Source: Cytobacillus purgationiresistens
GTDB lineage: Bacteria > Bacillota > Bacilli > Bacillales > Cytobacillaceae
Length of the DNA stretch: 64,000 nt
Assembly (NCBI RefSeq): GCF_030813235.1
Contig: NZ_JAUSUB010000029.1
Location: forward strand, 1-64,000
Direction: 5' to 3'
A program made the translations under genes and the position numbers. A model generated the notes under the pieces. It ran no database searches and was not told where the DNA came from. It worked only from the letters and a program-made list of their open reading frames with translations. Position 1 is the first letter of the stretch, and every line of letters starts with the position of its first letter. Positions 1-8,189 of this stretch are shown here, piece after piece.

Positions 1-204
1 AATCACGAAGAACCGTGAGCATATTCAAAAAGCGCGTGAAGATTTCCATGTCGGAAACCTTTACTTCAACCGTGGATGCACTGGTGCCATTGTAGCTACC
101 AGCCATTCGGCGGATTCAACATGTCAGGTACTGACTCTAAAGCGGGCGGTCCAGACTACATTATGCTGCACATGCAAGCAAAGACAACTTCTGAAATGTA
201 TTAA
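1..204 (+). pseudogene. rocA: 3' end of 1-pyrroline-5-carboxylate dehydrogenase, frameshifted
   Basis: This is the C-terminal end of the NAD-dependent enzyme that oxidises pyrroline-5-carboxylate (glutamate semialdehyde) to glutamate, the last step of arginine and proline breakdown. Frame 2 reads [20 protein letters not shown] then GCTGAIV, typical of RocA. From base 97 the family sequence resumes one frame over as [20 protein letters not shown] and ends SEMY with a stop at 202-204. One base, most simply a G beside position 95, is missing, so the frame as written misreads the tail. The upstream part is outside the window. The rocD and rocG genes follow on the same strand, so this is a roc operon. 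The frameshift could be a real mutation or a sequence error. Confidence 0.85.
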
Positions 205-219
205 GAACAACAGTCATAG

Positions 220-243
220 CCAGCTGCCGTGATTGGCAGCTGG
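220..243 (+). other. Perfect intercistronic hairpin between rocA and rocD
   Basis: A perfect 9-bp inverted repeat (CCAGCTGCC at 220-228, GGCAGCTGG at 235-243) encloses a 6-base loop. No T-run follows, so it is not a standard intrinsic terminator. It may protect or process the roc mRNA, or attenuate read-through, before the rocD ribosome binding site at 267-273. Confidence 0.55.
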
Positions 244-281
244 CAACAATCATGCAGCGACACCATAAGGAGGAATTAAGT

Positions 282-1481
282 ATGAACGAAACATTACAAA
301 CAAAAAACCTAATCGAGCAAACAGAAAAATATGGGGCTAATAACTATCATCCACTGCCAATTGTCATTGCAAAAGCAGAAGGTGTATGGGTAGAGGATCC
401 AGAAGGCGCTAAATATATGGATATGCTGAGTGCATACTCTGCTGTTAACCAAGGCCACCGCCATCCGAAAATCATTCAAGCGTTAAAAGATCAAGCTGAC
501 CGCGTTACGTTAACATCGCGTGCCTTTCATAATGATCAGCTCGGTCCTTGGTATGAAATGATCTGTAAGCTTACGAATAAAGAAATGGCACTTCCAATGA
601 ACACAGGAGCAGAAGCGGTTGAAACAGCGATTAAATCAGCGCGTCGCTGGGCGTACGATGTGAAGGGTGTTACAGAAAACCAAGCTGAAATCATTGCATG
701 TGTAGGCAACTTCCATGGCCGGACAATGACAGCGGTTTCCCTCTCTTCGGAAGAAGAATACCAACGCGGATTCGGACCAATGCTCCCAGGTATTAAGCTC
801 ATTCCTTATGGTGACATCGATGCGCTAAAAGCAGCAATCACGGAAAATACTGCGGCTTTCCTTATTGAGCCAATCCAAGGTGAAGCAGGAATTGTCATCC
901 CGCCTGAAGGCTATATGAAACAGGCATATGAAGCATGTAAGGAAAACAATGTCTTATTCATCGCAGACGAAATTCAAGCAGGTCTTGCCCGTTCAGGAAA
1001 AATGTTTGCATGTGAATGGGAAGGTGTAGACCCTGATATGTATATTTTAGGAAAAGCACTTGGCGGAGGCGTCTTCCCTATTTCATGTGTTGTATCAAGC
1101 AAAGAGATTTTAGGCGTATTCAACCCTGGGTCACACGGATCAACTTTCGGTGGAAATCCTATGGCATGTGCAGTGTCCGTTGCCTCTATGGAAGTATTAA
1201 TTGACGAAAAACTAGCTGAACGTTCTCTGGAACTAGGAAACTATTTTGCGGACAAGTTAAAAGAAATCAAAAACCCAATGATTAAGGACGTTCGCGGACG
1301 TGGTCTATTTATCGGGGTGGAACTTACAGAGCCAGCGCGCAAGTATTGTGAAGCACTTAAAGAAGAAGGGCTTCTATGTAAAGAAACACACGATACAGTC
1401 ATTCGCTTTGCTCCTCCATTAGTGATTTCTAAAGAAGATCTGGATTGGGCGATTGAACGTATTGTAAAAGTACTAGGATAA
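282..1481 (+). CDS. rocD: Ornithine aminotransferase
   Basis: PLP-dependent class-III aminotransferase that converts ornithine and 2-oxoglutarate to glutamate semialdehyde and glutamate in arginine catabolism. The 399-residue product matches the family length (about 400). Visible signatures are [16 protein letters not shown], the cofactor aspartate in FIADEIQAG (D229) and the PLP lysine in [10 protein letters not shown] (K258). The ATG at 282 is chosen because AAGGAGG lies at 267-273; an in-frame ATG at 252 has no such site. The gene sits between rocA and rocG and is separated from rocG by only 27 bases. Confidence 0.95.
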   Translation: MNETLQTKNLIEQTEKYGANNYHPLPIVIAKAEGVWVEDPEGAKYMDMLSAYSAVNQGHRHPKIIQALKDQADRVTLTSRAFHNDQLGPWYEMICKLTNKEMALPMNTGAEAVETAIKSARRWAYDVKGVTENQAEIIACVGNFHGRTMTAVSLSSEEEYQRGFGPMLPGIKLIPYGDIDALKAAITENTAAFLIEPIQGEAGIVIPPEGYMKQAYEACKENNVLFIADEIQAGLARSGKMFACEWEGVDPDMYILGKALGGGVFPISCVVSSKEILGVFNPGSHGSTFGGNPMACAVSVASMEVLIDEKLAERSLELGNYFADKLKEIKNPMIKDVRGRGLFIGVELTEPARKYCEALKEEGLLCKETHDTVIRFAPPLVISKEDLDWAIERIVKVLG

Positions 1482-1508
1482 ATCATATTTTAAATAAGAG
1501 GTGCCAGA

Positions 1509-2789
1509 ATGGTTGCAAAAGTGCTTGAGAATCAAGCGGAACAACAAGAAGAATCTTTGAATCTATTTACTTCAACACAGATTGTGATTAAGGAAGCTTT
1601 AGAAAAGCTCGGATATACAAATGAAATGTATGAGCTTCTAAAGGAGCCGTTGCGATTACTCACCGTTAAAATACCAGTAAAGATGGATAATCATTCAGTA
1701 AAAGTTTTTACTGGCTATCGCGCGCAGCATAATGATGCAGTTGGTCCCACTAAGGGAGGCGTCAGGTTCCACCCAGAAGTGAATGAGGACGAAGTAAAGG
1801 CGTTATCGATGTGGATGAGTTTAAAATGCGGCATTGCTGATTTGCCTTATGGTGGCGGTAAAGGTGGAATTATTTGTGACCCGCGAACGATGTCGATGGG
1901 AGAATTAGAACGACTAAGTCGCGGGTATGTGAGAGCCATCAGTCAAATTGTTGGTCCGACAAAGGATATCCCCGCACCAGATGTTTTTACCAATTCACAA
2001 ATTATGGCGTGGATGATGGATGAGTATAGCCGCTTGCGTGAAAATGATTCCCCTGGATTCATCACAGGAAAGCCGCTTGTTCTTGGAGGTTCCCAAGGCA
2101 GGGAAAAAGCAACCGCACAAGGTGTTGTTATTTGTATTGAAGAAGCAGCAAAACGGCGCGGGATAGTGATTGAAGGCGCTAGAGTAATCGTGCAAGGGTT
2201 TGGAAATGCCGGGAGCTTTCTAGCAAAATTCATGCATGATGCCGGAGCAAAAGTAGTTGGCATTTCTGATGCTCAGGGTGCACTTTATGATGCAGAAGGA
2301 CTTGATATCGATTACTTGCTTGATCGCAGAGACAGCTTCGGTACAGTGACAAACCTATTCGAAAACACATTAACGAATCAGGAGCTTTTGGAAAAAGAGT
2401 GCGATATTCTAGTTCCTGCAGCAATATCTAACCAAATAACAGCGGAGAATGCACATAATATCAAAGCCTCAATTGTCGTAGAAGCCGCGAACGGACCAAC
2501 AACGCTTGAAGCAACAAGAATTCTTTCAGACCGCGGTGTTCTTCTGGTGCCAGATGTTTTAGCAAGTGCAGGTGGCGTCACCGTATCATATTTTGAATGG
2601 GTCCAAAACAACCAAGGTTATTATTGGGGTGAAGAGGAAGTTGCAGAAAAGCTGAGAAAAGTACTCGTGCAATCCTTCAGCAATGTGTATGATATGGCCG
2701 CGCAGCGAAACGTCAATATGCGCCTTGCAGCCTACATTGTAGGCGTTCGCAAAATGTCAGAAGCATCTAGATTTAGAGGGTGGGTTTAA
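1509..2789 (+). CDS. rocG: NAD-dependent glutamate dehydrogenase, RocG type
   Basis: Catabolic glutamate dehydrogenase that deaminates glutamate to 2-oxoglutarate and ammonium, finishing the arginine to glutamate to TCA-cycle route. At 426 residues it has the length of Bacillus RocG and GudB. Visible motifs are GPTKGGVRFHP and the catalytic-lysine region LPYGGGKGGI, then the Rossmann motif VQGFGNAGS and the conserved end SRFRGWV. The phrase RLRENDSPGFITGKPLVLGGSQGRE resembles RocG more than GudB, and the roc context agrees. The ribosome binding site is AAGAGGTG at 1496-1503. A terminator follows at 2891. Confidence 0.93.
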   Translation: MVAKVLENQAEQQEESLNLFTSTQIVIKEALEKLGYTNEMYELLKEPLRLLTVKIPVKMDNHSVKVFTGYRAQHNDAVGPTKGGVRFHPEVNEDEVKALSMWMSLKCGIADLPYGGGKGGIICDPRTMSMGELERLSRGYVRAISQIVGPTKDIPAPDVFTNSQIMAWMMDEYSRLRENDSPGFITGKPLVLGGSQGREKATAQGVVICIEEAAKRRGIVIEGARVIVQGFGNAGSFLAKFMHDAGAKVVGISDAQGALYDAEGLDIDYLLDRRDSFGTVTNLFENTLTNQELLEKECDILVPAAISNQITAENAHNIKASIVVEAANGPTTLEATRILSDRGVLLVPDVLASAGGVTVSYFEWVQNNQGYYWGEEEVAEKLRKVLVQSFSNVYDMAAQRNVNMRLAAYIVGVRKMSEASRFRGWV

Positions 2790-2890
2790 GAGTTTAACAA
2801 CAATTGTATGAAAAGTAATTGGCAGACACTCAACTTAGATTTCTCAACAATGGTTTGGCCCTGCTCTGCCATTCATGCATCCTGAGAAAT

Positions 2891-2918
2891 CCTTGTACAG
2901 CTGTGTACAAGGGTTTTT
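2891..2918 (+). terminator. Intrinsic terminator of the roc operon
   Basis: A perfect 9-bp stem (CCTTGTACA / TGTACAAGG) with a GCTG loop is followed by GTTTTTA. It lies about 100 bases after the rocG stop. Another inverted repeat (ATTTCTCA / TGAGAAAT, 2839-2890) sits just upstream. Confidence 0.8.
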
Positions 2919-2937
2919 ATGTATAGTCATTTGAATA

Positions 2938-2992
2938 GCATAAGATAAATCGCCGTCGGGTTTGAAAAGCTCAAGTGCGATTTGCCTTATGC
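2938..2992. repeat. Long intergenic inverted repeat downstream of rocG
   Basis: Two 16-base arms (2938-2953 and 2977-2992) pair except for one mismatch and one G-T wobble, around a 23-base spacer. No T-run follows. The element lies after the rocG terminator and before the M20 amidohydrolase gene. A 10-base palindrome, TTTTGCAAAA, lies further on at 3031-3040. It could be a regulatory site, an RNA hairpin or a small mobile repeat; its function is unknown. Confidence 0.5.
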
Positions 2993-3078
2993 AATCAGTG
3001 CTACATCTCAGTTCAAGAAATAAGGTGAATTTTTGCAAAATTTACTAAACTCTATTCCCGGCGTAAAAGGGGGAGAAA

Positions 3079-4173
3079 GTGTTGACATTTAATAATCAAA
3101 TTTTAAATTGGTTTGAGTATTTTCACAAGCATCCTGAAGTTAGTTTTAAAGAGGTTGGTACTACCCAAAGGATTACTGAAATATTGGATGATTTACATAT
3201 AAAGCATCGACGCTTTGAAGATATGACTGGAGTGATTGCAGAAGTAGGTGAGGGCTGTGAGGTGATCGCTGTTCGTGCCGATATTGATGCGCTATGGCAA
3301 GAGGTGGATGGCGTATATCAAGCAAACCATTCATGTGGCCACGATGCGCATATTTCGATGGTGCTGGGGGCTTTGCTTTATTTACAGGACAAGCCTTTAA
3401 GAAAAAAAATTCGCTTTATTTTCCAGCCTGCAGAAGAAAGAGGCAATGGCTCATTAGAGATGATAGCGCGTGGTGCAATGGAAAATGTCACACACTTATT
3501 TGGTATACACCTTCGTCCTGCTGAGGAACTGCCGCTTGGACAAGCAGCACCATCCATTCATCACGGAGCAGGTGTGATGTTGGAAGGGAAAATAGTAGGA
3601 ACCGATGCACACGGAGCTAGGCCGCATCAAGGTAAAAATGCGATTGATGCAGTTGTAGCATTACATGGATTTATTAAATCAATATATGTATCACCTTTCG
3701 AACCACACTCAGTGAAACTAACGAAAATTCACGCAGGAGGAGAAAGCTTAAATATTATACCTGGGACTGCGGAGTTTGGATTGGATCTAAGAGCACAGAA
3801 AAATGAAGTGTTAACCAACTTGCAAAGCAGAATAGAAGAAGGAATCAAGAGCTTAGAATCACTTCATGGCTTACAAATCACATGGGAATGGAGAGATCAC
3901 ACACCAGGTGCTGAAGTCTCAAGAGAAGCTGAAATCATTGCAGCAGAAGCCATCGGTGTGGTTCTAGGTGAAGAAAATACAGCTCAGCCTGTTATCACTT
4001 CTGGCAGTGATGATTTCCACTTTTACACAATCAAACACCCAGAAGTGAAGGCGACAATGATTGGTCTTGGAGCAGACCTGAAGCCAGGGTTACATCATCC
4101 GAATATGACCTTCAATCATTCTGTACTTGATCAAGGTGCGAAAATATTAGCTCAATCCTTAAGTAAAGCTTGA
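3079..4173 (+). CDS. M20 family amidohydrolase (aminoacylase/AmhX-like)
   Basis: Zinc-dependent M20 metallohydrolase, probably cleaving an N-acyl or amide bond of an amino-acid conjugate in the cytoplasm; the substrate cannot be read from sequence. The 364-residue product shows the metal-site motif SCGHDAHIS, the FQPAEERGNG motif with the catalytic glutamate, HGARPHQGKNAID in the lid domain and the late ligand region SGSDDFHF. The GTG at 3079 follows AAAGGGGGAG by a suitable distance. An NhaC-type antiporter starts 46 bases downstream, so the two are probably co-transcribed. Confidence 0.85.
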   Translation: MLTFNNQILNWFEYFHKHPEVSFKEVGTTQRITEILDDLHIKHRRFEDMTGVIAEVGEGCEVIAVRADIDALWQEVDGVYQANHSCGHDAHISMVLGALLYLQDKPLRKKIRFIFQPAEERGNGSLEMIARGAMENVTHLFGIHLRPAEELPLGQAAPSIHHGAGVMLEGKIVGTDAHGARPHQGKNAIDAVVALHGFIKSIYVSPFEPHSVKLTKIHAGGESLNIIPGTAEFGLDLRAQKNEVLTNLQSRIEEGIKSLESLHGLQITWEWRDHTPGAEVSREAEIIAAEAIGVVLGEENTAQPVITSGSDDFHFYTIKHPEVKATMIGLGADLKPGLHHPNMTFNHSVLDQGAKILAQSLSKA

Positions 4174-4219
4174 TTTATCTGATGATTTTAATTTGTTTAT
4201 ACATCAAGGGAGGAATACG

Positions 4220-5644
4220 ATGAAGAGAGAGAAAGAAATGACATTTGGATTAGCGATGATCCCGCTTCTTGTGATGATATCAGTCATGTTTATTGCGATC
4301 GTCGTTTTAGATCAAGGCCCGCATATTCCATTGATTATCGGGACAATCACAGCAGCGTTAGTAGCTTGGCGTGCAGGCTATAAGTGGAATGATATTGAAG
4401 AAGCAATGTATAAAGGCATAAAGTTGGCCTTGCCTGCGGTTATTATTATCATGCTAGTCGGTTTAGTGATTGGCGCATGGCTGGGCGGCGGCGTTGTTGC
4501 AACAATGATTTTTTATGGGTTGAAAATTTTATCACCATCCCTTTTCTTAGTATCGATTACCATTATTTGCTGTGTCGTTTCATTAACAATTGGCAGCTCA
4601 TGGTCAACGATGGGGACAATCGGGGTAGCAGGAATGGGGATTGGCATGAGCATGGGCATCCCAGCACCAATGGTTGCAGGTGCGATCATTTCCGGGTCTT
4701 ACTTTGGCGATAAAATGTCGCCGCTTTCAGATACAACAAACCTAGCAGCAGGTCTAACGAATACGGATTTATTCGAACATATTAAGCATATGTTTTATAC
4801 AACGATTCCAGGTTTAGCTATCGCACTTATCGTATATTGGTTTTTAGGCAGAGATTTCGGCAAAGATGGAGTAAGTTCTACTGATATCAATCAAACCATA
4901 TTAGCTTTACAGGATTCATTTGTCATTTCGCCCTTTTTATTAATCGTTCCACTAGTTGTTGTGCTTTTGGTGGCTAAAAAGGTACCAGCTATCCCAGCTT
5001 TGGTAGTAGGTGTGATTTTAGGCGTCATCTGCCAAATTTTTGTACAAGGTAGCTCAGTTACTGATGCAGTTACTGCCCTGCAAAGCGGCTTTGTCATTAA
5101 TTCTGGGAATGAAATGGTAGACGGTTTATTCAATGGTGGCGGCCTTGATTCAATGATGTACACCGTTTCGATGACTATTGTTGCGATGACCTTCGGTGGT
5201 ATTCTTGAGAACACAGGCATGCTGCAAGCGATTGTTAAACAGATTCTAAAACTGGCAAAATCAGCAAAGAGCCTCATTATTTCTACCATTGCGACCGCAT
5301 TCGCAACCAACGCTACTTGCTCAGAACAATATATTTCTATTGTTGTTCCATCTAGAATGTTTGCTAAGGCGTATAAGGATAAAGGGCTTCATTCAAAAAA
5401 CCTCTCAAGAGCTTTAGAAGATGGCGGCACATTAACATCCGTCTTTATTCCATGGAATACCTGTGGTGTGTTCATCCTTGCTACATTGGGCGTTCATGCC
5501 TTTGATTATGCACCCTATGCTATTTTGAACTTCGTTGTACCAATCATTGGTATCATTTATGCTTTACTAGGCTTCACAGTTGTTAAATTAACAGACGAAG
5601 AAATCATTGCACAACGTGAGGAAGAAGCTTCAATAAATAGTTAA
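4220..5644 (+). CDS. NhaC-family sodium/proton (or organic acid) antiporter
   Basis: Integral membrane transporter of the NhaC superfamily, which includes Na+/H+ antiporters and the malate/lactate antiporter MleN. The 474-residue protein has about twelve hydrophobic segments and family signatures SLTIGSSWSTMGTIG, GSYFGDKMSPLSDTTNLA and TNATCSEQY. The ATG at 4220 follows GGGAGG at 4208-4213, so upstream in-frame codons are not used. It probably shares a transcript with the M20 hydrolase; an exchange of a hydrolysis product or simple ion homeostasis would both fit. A terminator lies at 5655. Confidence 0.85.
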   Translation: MKREKEMTFGLAMIPLLVMISVMFIAIVVLDQGPHIPLIIGTITAALVAWRAGYKWNDIEEAMYKGIKLALPAVIIIMLVGLVIGAWLGGGVVATMIFYGLKILSPSLFLVSITIICCVVSLTIGSSWSTMGTIGVAGMGIGMSMGIPAPMVAGAIISGSYFGDKMSPLSDTTNLAAGLTNTDLFEHIKHMFYTTIPGLAIALIVYWFLGRDFGKDGVSSTDINQTILALQDSFVISPFLLIVPLVVVLLVAKKVPAIPALVVGVILGVICQIFVQGSSVTDAVTALQSGFVINSGNEMVDGLFNGGGLDSMMYTVSMTIVAMTFGGILENTGMLQAIVKQILKLAKSAKSLIISTIATAFATNATCSEQYISIVVPSRMFAKAYKDKGLHSKNLSRALEDGGTLTSVFIPWNTCGVFILATLGVHAFDYAPYAILNFVVPIIGIIYALLGFTVVKLTDEEIIAQREEEASINS

Positions 5645-5654
5645 AAACAGAATG

Positions 5655-5684
5655 GAGAGTCTGGTTGCACAGGCTTTCTTTTTC
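5655..5684 (+). terminator. Intrinsic terminator after the NhaC gene
   Basis: A 9-bp stem (5655-5663 with 5670-5678, two G-T wobbles) with loop GTTGCA is followed by TTTTTC. It lies just after the stop at 5644. The rest of the gap to 5884 holds an open frame without a start or ribosome site. Confidence 0.65.
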
Positions 5685-5883
5685 AGTTTATGAGTGGAAT
5701 AGTGAATATATCAAGGCGCACCATTCATTTATTTGCCCTTCAGAGTGGGAACAGCTTCTGAAGGTTAAAACAAATGCCCTTCGTCAAATGAAGAAGGACA
5801 TAAAGGTAAGAATTTATAGTTATTTTGGAAATTAAAAAACAATTACTTTAAGGTTTACTTATTCAGAAAGGATTTGAATCACT

Positions 5884-6993
5884 ATGAAAATCACTTCTAT
5901 GTCACTTTATGCGATTCGTTTACCCTTGCATCAGCCATTTATTATTAGCTATCATACCTATCATGACATGCCTTCAATCATTGTGAAGCTTGAGACGGAT
6001 GAGGGCGTTGTGGGATACGGAGAAGCCGTACCGGATGAACATGTAACAGGGGAAACATGGGAGAGTACCTTCCACCTCTTAAAAAATACGCTAGGTCCTG
6101 CTATTATTGGTGAAAATCCTCTGCAAATAGAAAAAATTCATGAAAAAATGAATAAGGTAGCCTATGGCGTCCCAGCTGCCAAGGCTGCTTTAGATATTGC
6201 CTGCTTCGATTTAATAGGAAAAAAATTAAATCAACCAGTCTATCAATTGATTGGCGGCCGTTATCATGAAGAATTTCCAATCACTCATGTCCTCAGTATT
6301 GGTGAACCAGAGAAAATGGCGAACGAAGCAGCGGAACAAGTGCAAATGGGCTACACTTCTTTTAAAATAAAGGTTGGAACGGATGTAATGAAAGATATTG
6401 AAAGAATAAAAGCTGTATATGAGCGTGTGAATGGGGAGGCTGTCATTCGCATTGACGTCAACCAAGGCTGGAAAACAACTGCCCAAACCTTAAAAGGTAT
6501 TCGTGCACTTGAGGATATTGACATCGATTGGCTTGAACAGCCGGTTTTAGCAGATGATATTGACGGTATGGCCTTTATACGATCAAAAACAGATATGTCT
6601 TTAATGATAGATGAAGGCTTAAAGGGACAGCGCGAAATGAAAGAGATTATTCAAAAAAACGCGGCTGATCGCGTCAATATTAAATTGATGAAATGCGGTG
6701 GCATCCTTCCAGCATCAAAGCTGGCCTATCAAGCAGAGCTTGCAGGCATCGAATGTCAGGTTGGTTCAATGGTAGAGTCCTCGATTGCTTCATCAGCAGG
6801 CTTCCATGTTGCTTTTTCGAAAAAGAATATCACGAGTGTAGAATTAACAGGGCCGCTGAAGTTTTCAAAAGACGTAGGAAATCTTCAGTATAATGTTCCA
6901 TTTATTCGTCTAAATGAGCAACCTGGTTTAGGAATCGAAGTGGATGAAGCCATTTTGGCAGAATTAACAGTGTTTAAGGATACTATTTGCTAG
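5884..6993 (+). CDS. Dipeptide epimerase, enolase superfamily
   Basis: Enolase-superfamily enzyme of the muconate-lactonising subgroup, most like L-Ala-D/L-Glu and related dipeptide epimerases (YkfB type). Residues in order are the KxK base pair K161/K163 in FKIKVG, metal ligands D191 (RIDVNQGW), E218 (DWLEQP) and D243 (MIDEG), and the opposing base K267 (NIKLMKCGG). The 369-residue length is normal. The product would recycle murein-derived or other dipeptides in the cytoplasm. A GNAT gene follows after 12 bases, suggesting a two-gene unit. Dipeptide specificity is inferred. Confidence 0.85.
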   Translation: MKITSMSLYAIRLPLHQPFIISYHTYHDMPSIIVKLETDEGVVGYGEAVPDEHVTGETWESTFHLLKNTLGPAIIGENPLQIEKIHEKMNKVAYGVPAAKAALDIACFDLIGKKLNQPVYQLIGGRYHEEFPITHVLSIGEPEKMANEAAEQVQMGYTSFKIKVGTDVMKDIERIKAVYERVNGEAVIRIDVNQGWKTTAQTLKGIRALEDIDIDWLEQPVLADDIDGMAFIRSKTDMSLMIDEGLKGQREMKEIIQKNAADRVNIKLMKCGGILPASKLAYQAELAGIECQVGSMVESSIASSAGFHVAFSKKNITSVELTGPLKFSKDVGNLQYNVPFIRLNEQPGLGIEVDEAILAELTVFKDTIC

Positions 6994-7005
6994 AGGAGAA
7001 AGTCT

Positions 7006-7692
7006 ATGAATATATTATATGAAGGTACCTTAAGACAGGGCCCCTCTTTTATAGTGAGGCCATTGCAAGAAATTGATTTGCCAAAAATACTTGCATTGCA
7101 GGAGGCGGTGATCGCTGCTTTGGAAAATAAGAGTGTCTTGCAGCCCCTCTATGAAAAAGAGTTTCGCTATATTTTGAATGGGAAAGGCATGTTGGTAGGA
7201 GCGTGGGTAGAAGAAGAGTTGATTGCTTTTCGTGCTTTGCTTGTTCCGCCATTGGATGATGAGCATCTAGGCTTGGATGCGGGGATAGAGGATTTATCCC
7301 GAGTGATTTATCAGGAAATTTCCAACGTACACCCAGCATACCGCGGTAATCATCTTCAGCAAAAGCTTGCTAAGATCCTAATGGATGAGTTGAAGAAGGA
7401 AGGGGAGCGGTTTGATTATGTATGCTGTACTGTTGCTCCCTTTAATTTTCCTAGCTTAAAGGATAAGTTTTCTCAAGAGATGCAGATTGCCGCTTTGAAG
7501 GAAAAGTATGGTGGAAGCCTGCGGTATGTTTTTGTTAAGGAATTAACGGATGTAAACCCATCCTGGACAGAATCTCAAAAAGTGTTAATGAAGGATACGG
7601 CGCGCCAGCAGGAATTGTTAGCTGGTGGATGGCGCGGGGTTGGGATGATGGTGGTTGGTGAGGATAGTTTGGTGGAGTACAGGAAAAGTTGA
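7006..7692 (+). CDS. GNAT-family acetyltransferase
   Basis: Probable GCN5-related N-acetyltransferase of 228 residues. The segment from about residue 95 to 130 (VIYQEISNVHPAYRGN, LQQKLAKILMDE) matches the acetyl-CoA-binding region of the fold, where HPAYRGNHLQQKL replaces the usual Q/RxxGxG/A. The C-terminal part contains YVFVKEL. The start has a good AGGAGA site at the end of the preceding gene. Co-transcription with the epimerase suggests action on an amino acid or dipeptide, but the substrate is unknown. Confidence 0.7.
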   Translation: MNILYEGTLRQGPSFIVRPLQEIDLPKILALQEAVIAALENKSVLQPLYEKEFRYILNGKGMLVGAWVEEELIAFRALLVPPLDDEHLGLDAGIEDLSRVIYQEISNVHPAYRGNHLQQKLAKILMDELKKEGERFDYVCCTVAPFNFPSLKDKFSQEMQIAALKEKYGGSLRYVFVKELTDVNPSWTESQKVLMKDTARQQELLAGGWRGVGMMVVGEDSLVEYRKS

Positions 7693-7710
7693 TATATTGT
7701 AAAAAAATGA

Positions 7711-7739
7711 TTGACATTGATTGTTGTGCAAGTTATTCT
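7711..7739 (+). promoter_or_regulatory. Sigma-A promoter of the T-box transcript
   Basis: TTGACA at 7711-7716 and TATTCT at 7734-7739 are separated by 17 bases. Transcription would begin near 7746, at the 5' end of the T-box leader. Confidence 0.75.
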
Positions 7740-7745
7740 AATACT

Positions 7746-7990
7746 TAATATTCCAGCACGATGATTTGGAAGAGTAATTTGAACACTGGTCCACAGAGAG
7801 CCATCCATTTGCTGAAAGGATGGCGGCTAAGATCAGATGAACGACACCAATGAGTTCCGCCTGAACGAGCAATTTAGTAGGAGCGGACGGGTTCCACCGT
7901 TAACGGATTACAGAGTGATTGCAGTATGCAATAACTAGGGTGGCACCGCGAGTAGAAAACCTCGTCCCTTTCCGGGGACGGGGTTTTTTG
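7746..7990 (+). promoter_or_regulatory. T-box leader (tRNA-sensing riboswitch) of the AspRS gene
   Basis: T-box leaders bind a specific tRNA and allow read-through when it is uncharged. The leader carries an AGAGAG motif followed by a CCATCC/GGATGG stem (7797-7822), and the T-box core AGGGTGGCACCGCG at 7937-7950. The terminator is a 12-bp stem (7957-7968 with 7975-7986, one wobble) followed by a T-run. An AAC triplet at 7840-7842, on the 3' side of Stem I, is the best candidate specifier and would read tRNA-Asn. A second AAC lies at 7864-7866. The specifier assignment is inferred without a folded model. Confidence 0.9.
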
Positions 7991-8054
7991 TGTTTTTTCA
8001 ATTACTTAGCATTCAAGGCAATAAGCCGCAATTCTATTAAGGAGGTGATCACAC

Positions 8055-8189
8055 ATGGATGATGGTGATGACGATGATAACAATCATTTTTCAATAATAA
8101 GGAGTGGAAATAATGGAGAATTATCAGAAGCAGAGCGCATACCGTGTGATGTGCTCCGAGGTCAACCGGTGTGTAGGTCAAAGGATTAA
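8055..8189 (+). CDS. Candidate Asp/Asn-rich upstream ORF overlapping the AspRS gene
   Basis: A 44-codon ORF begins at ATG 8055, nine bases after the core of AAGGAGGTGATC (8039-8050), a full match to the 16S anti-Shine-Dalgarno and the strongest such site seen here. It starts M-D-D-G-D-D-D-D-N-N-H, with six Asp and two Asn codons in its first ten. It then runs through the AspRS start codon in another frame and stops 77 bases inside that gene. It could be a regulatory leader peptide. Alternatively the GAT-rich stretch is just a microsatellite behind a chance ribosome site. Confidence 0.4.
   Translation: MDDGDDDDNNHFSIIRSGNNGELSEAERIPCDVLRGQPVCRSKD

Noticed and set aside
241-257. Sigma-54-like TGGCAA-N5-ATGC with GG/GC spacing of 10 before rocD
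   Set aside because: Both elements have mismatches, and the start site would fall on the rocD Shine-Dalgarno, leaving no leader.
5665-5835. Open frame of about 57 codons between the NhaC and epimerase genes, with a protein-like run around SFICPSEWEQLLKVKTNALR
   Set aside because: It begins inside the NhaC terminator and has no ribosome binding site. It may be a remnant, but the support is too thin to list as a gene.
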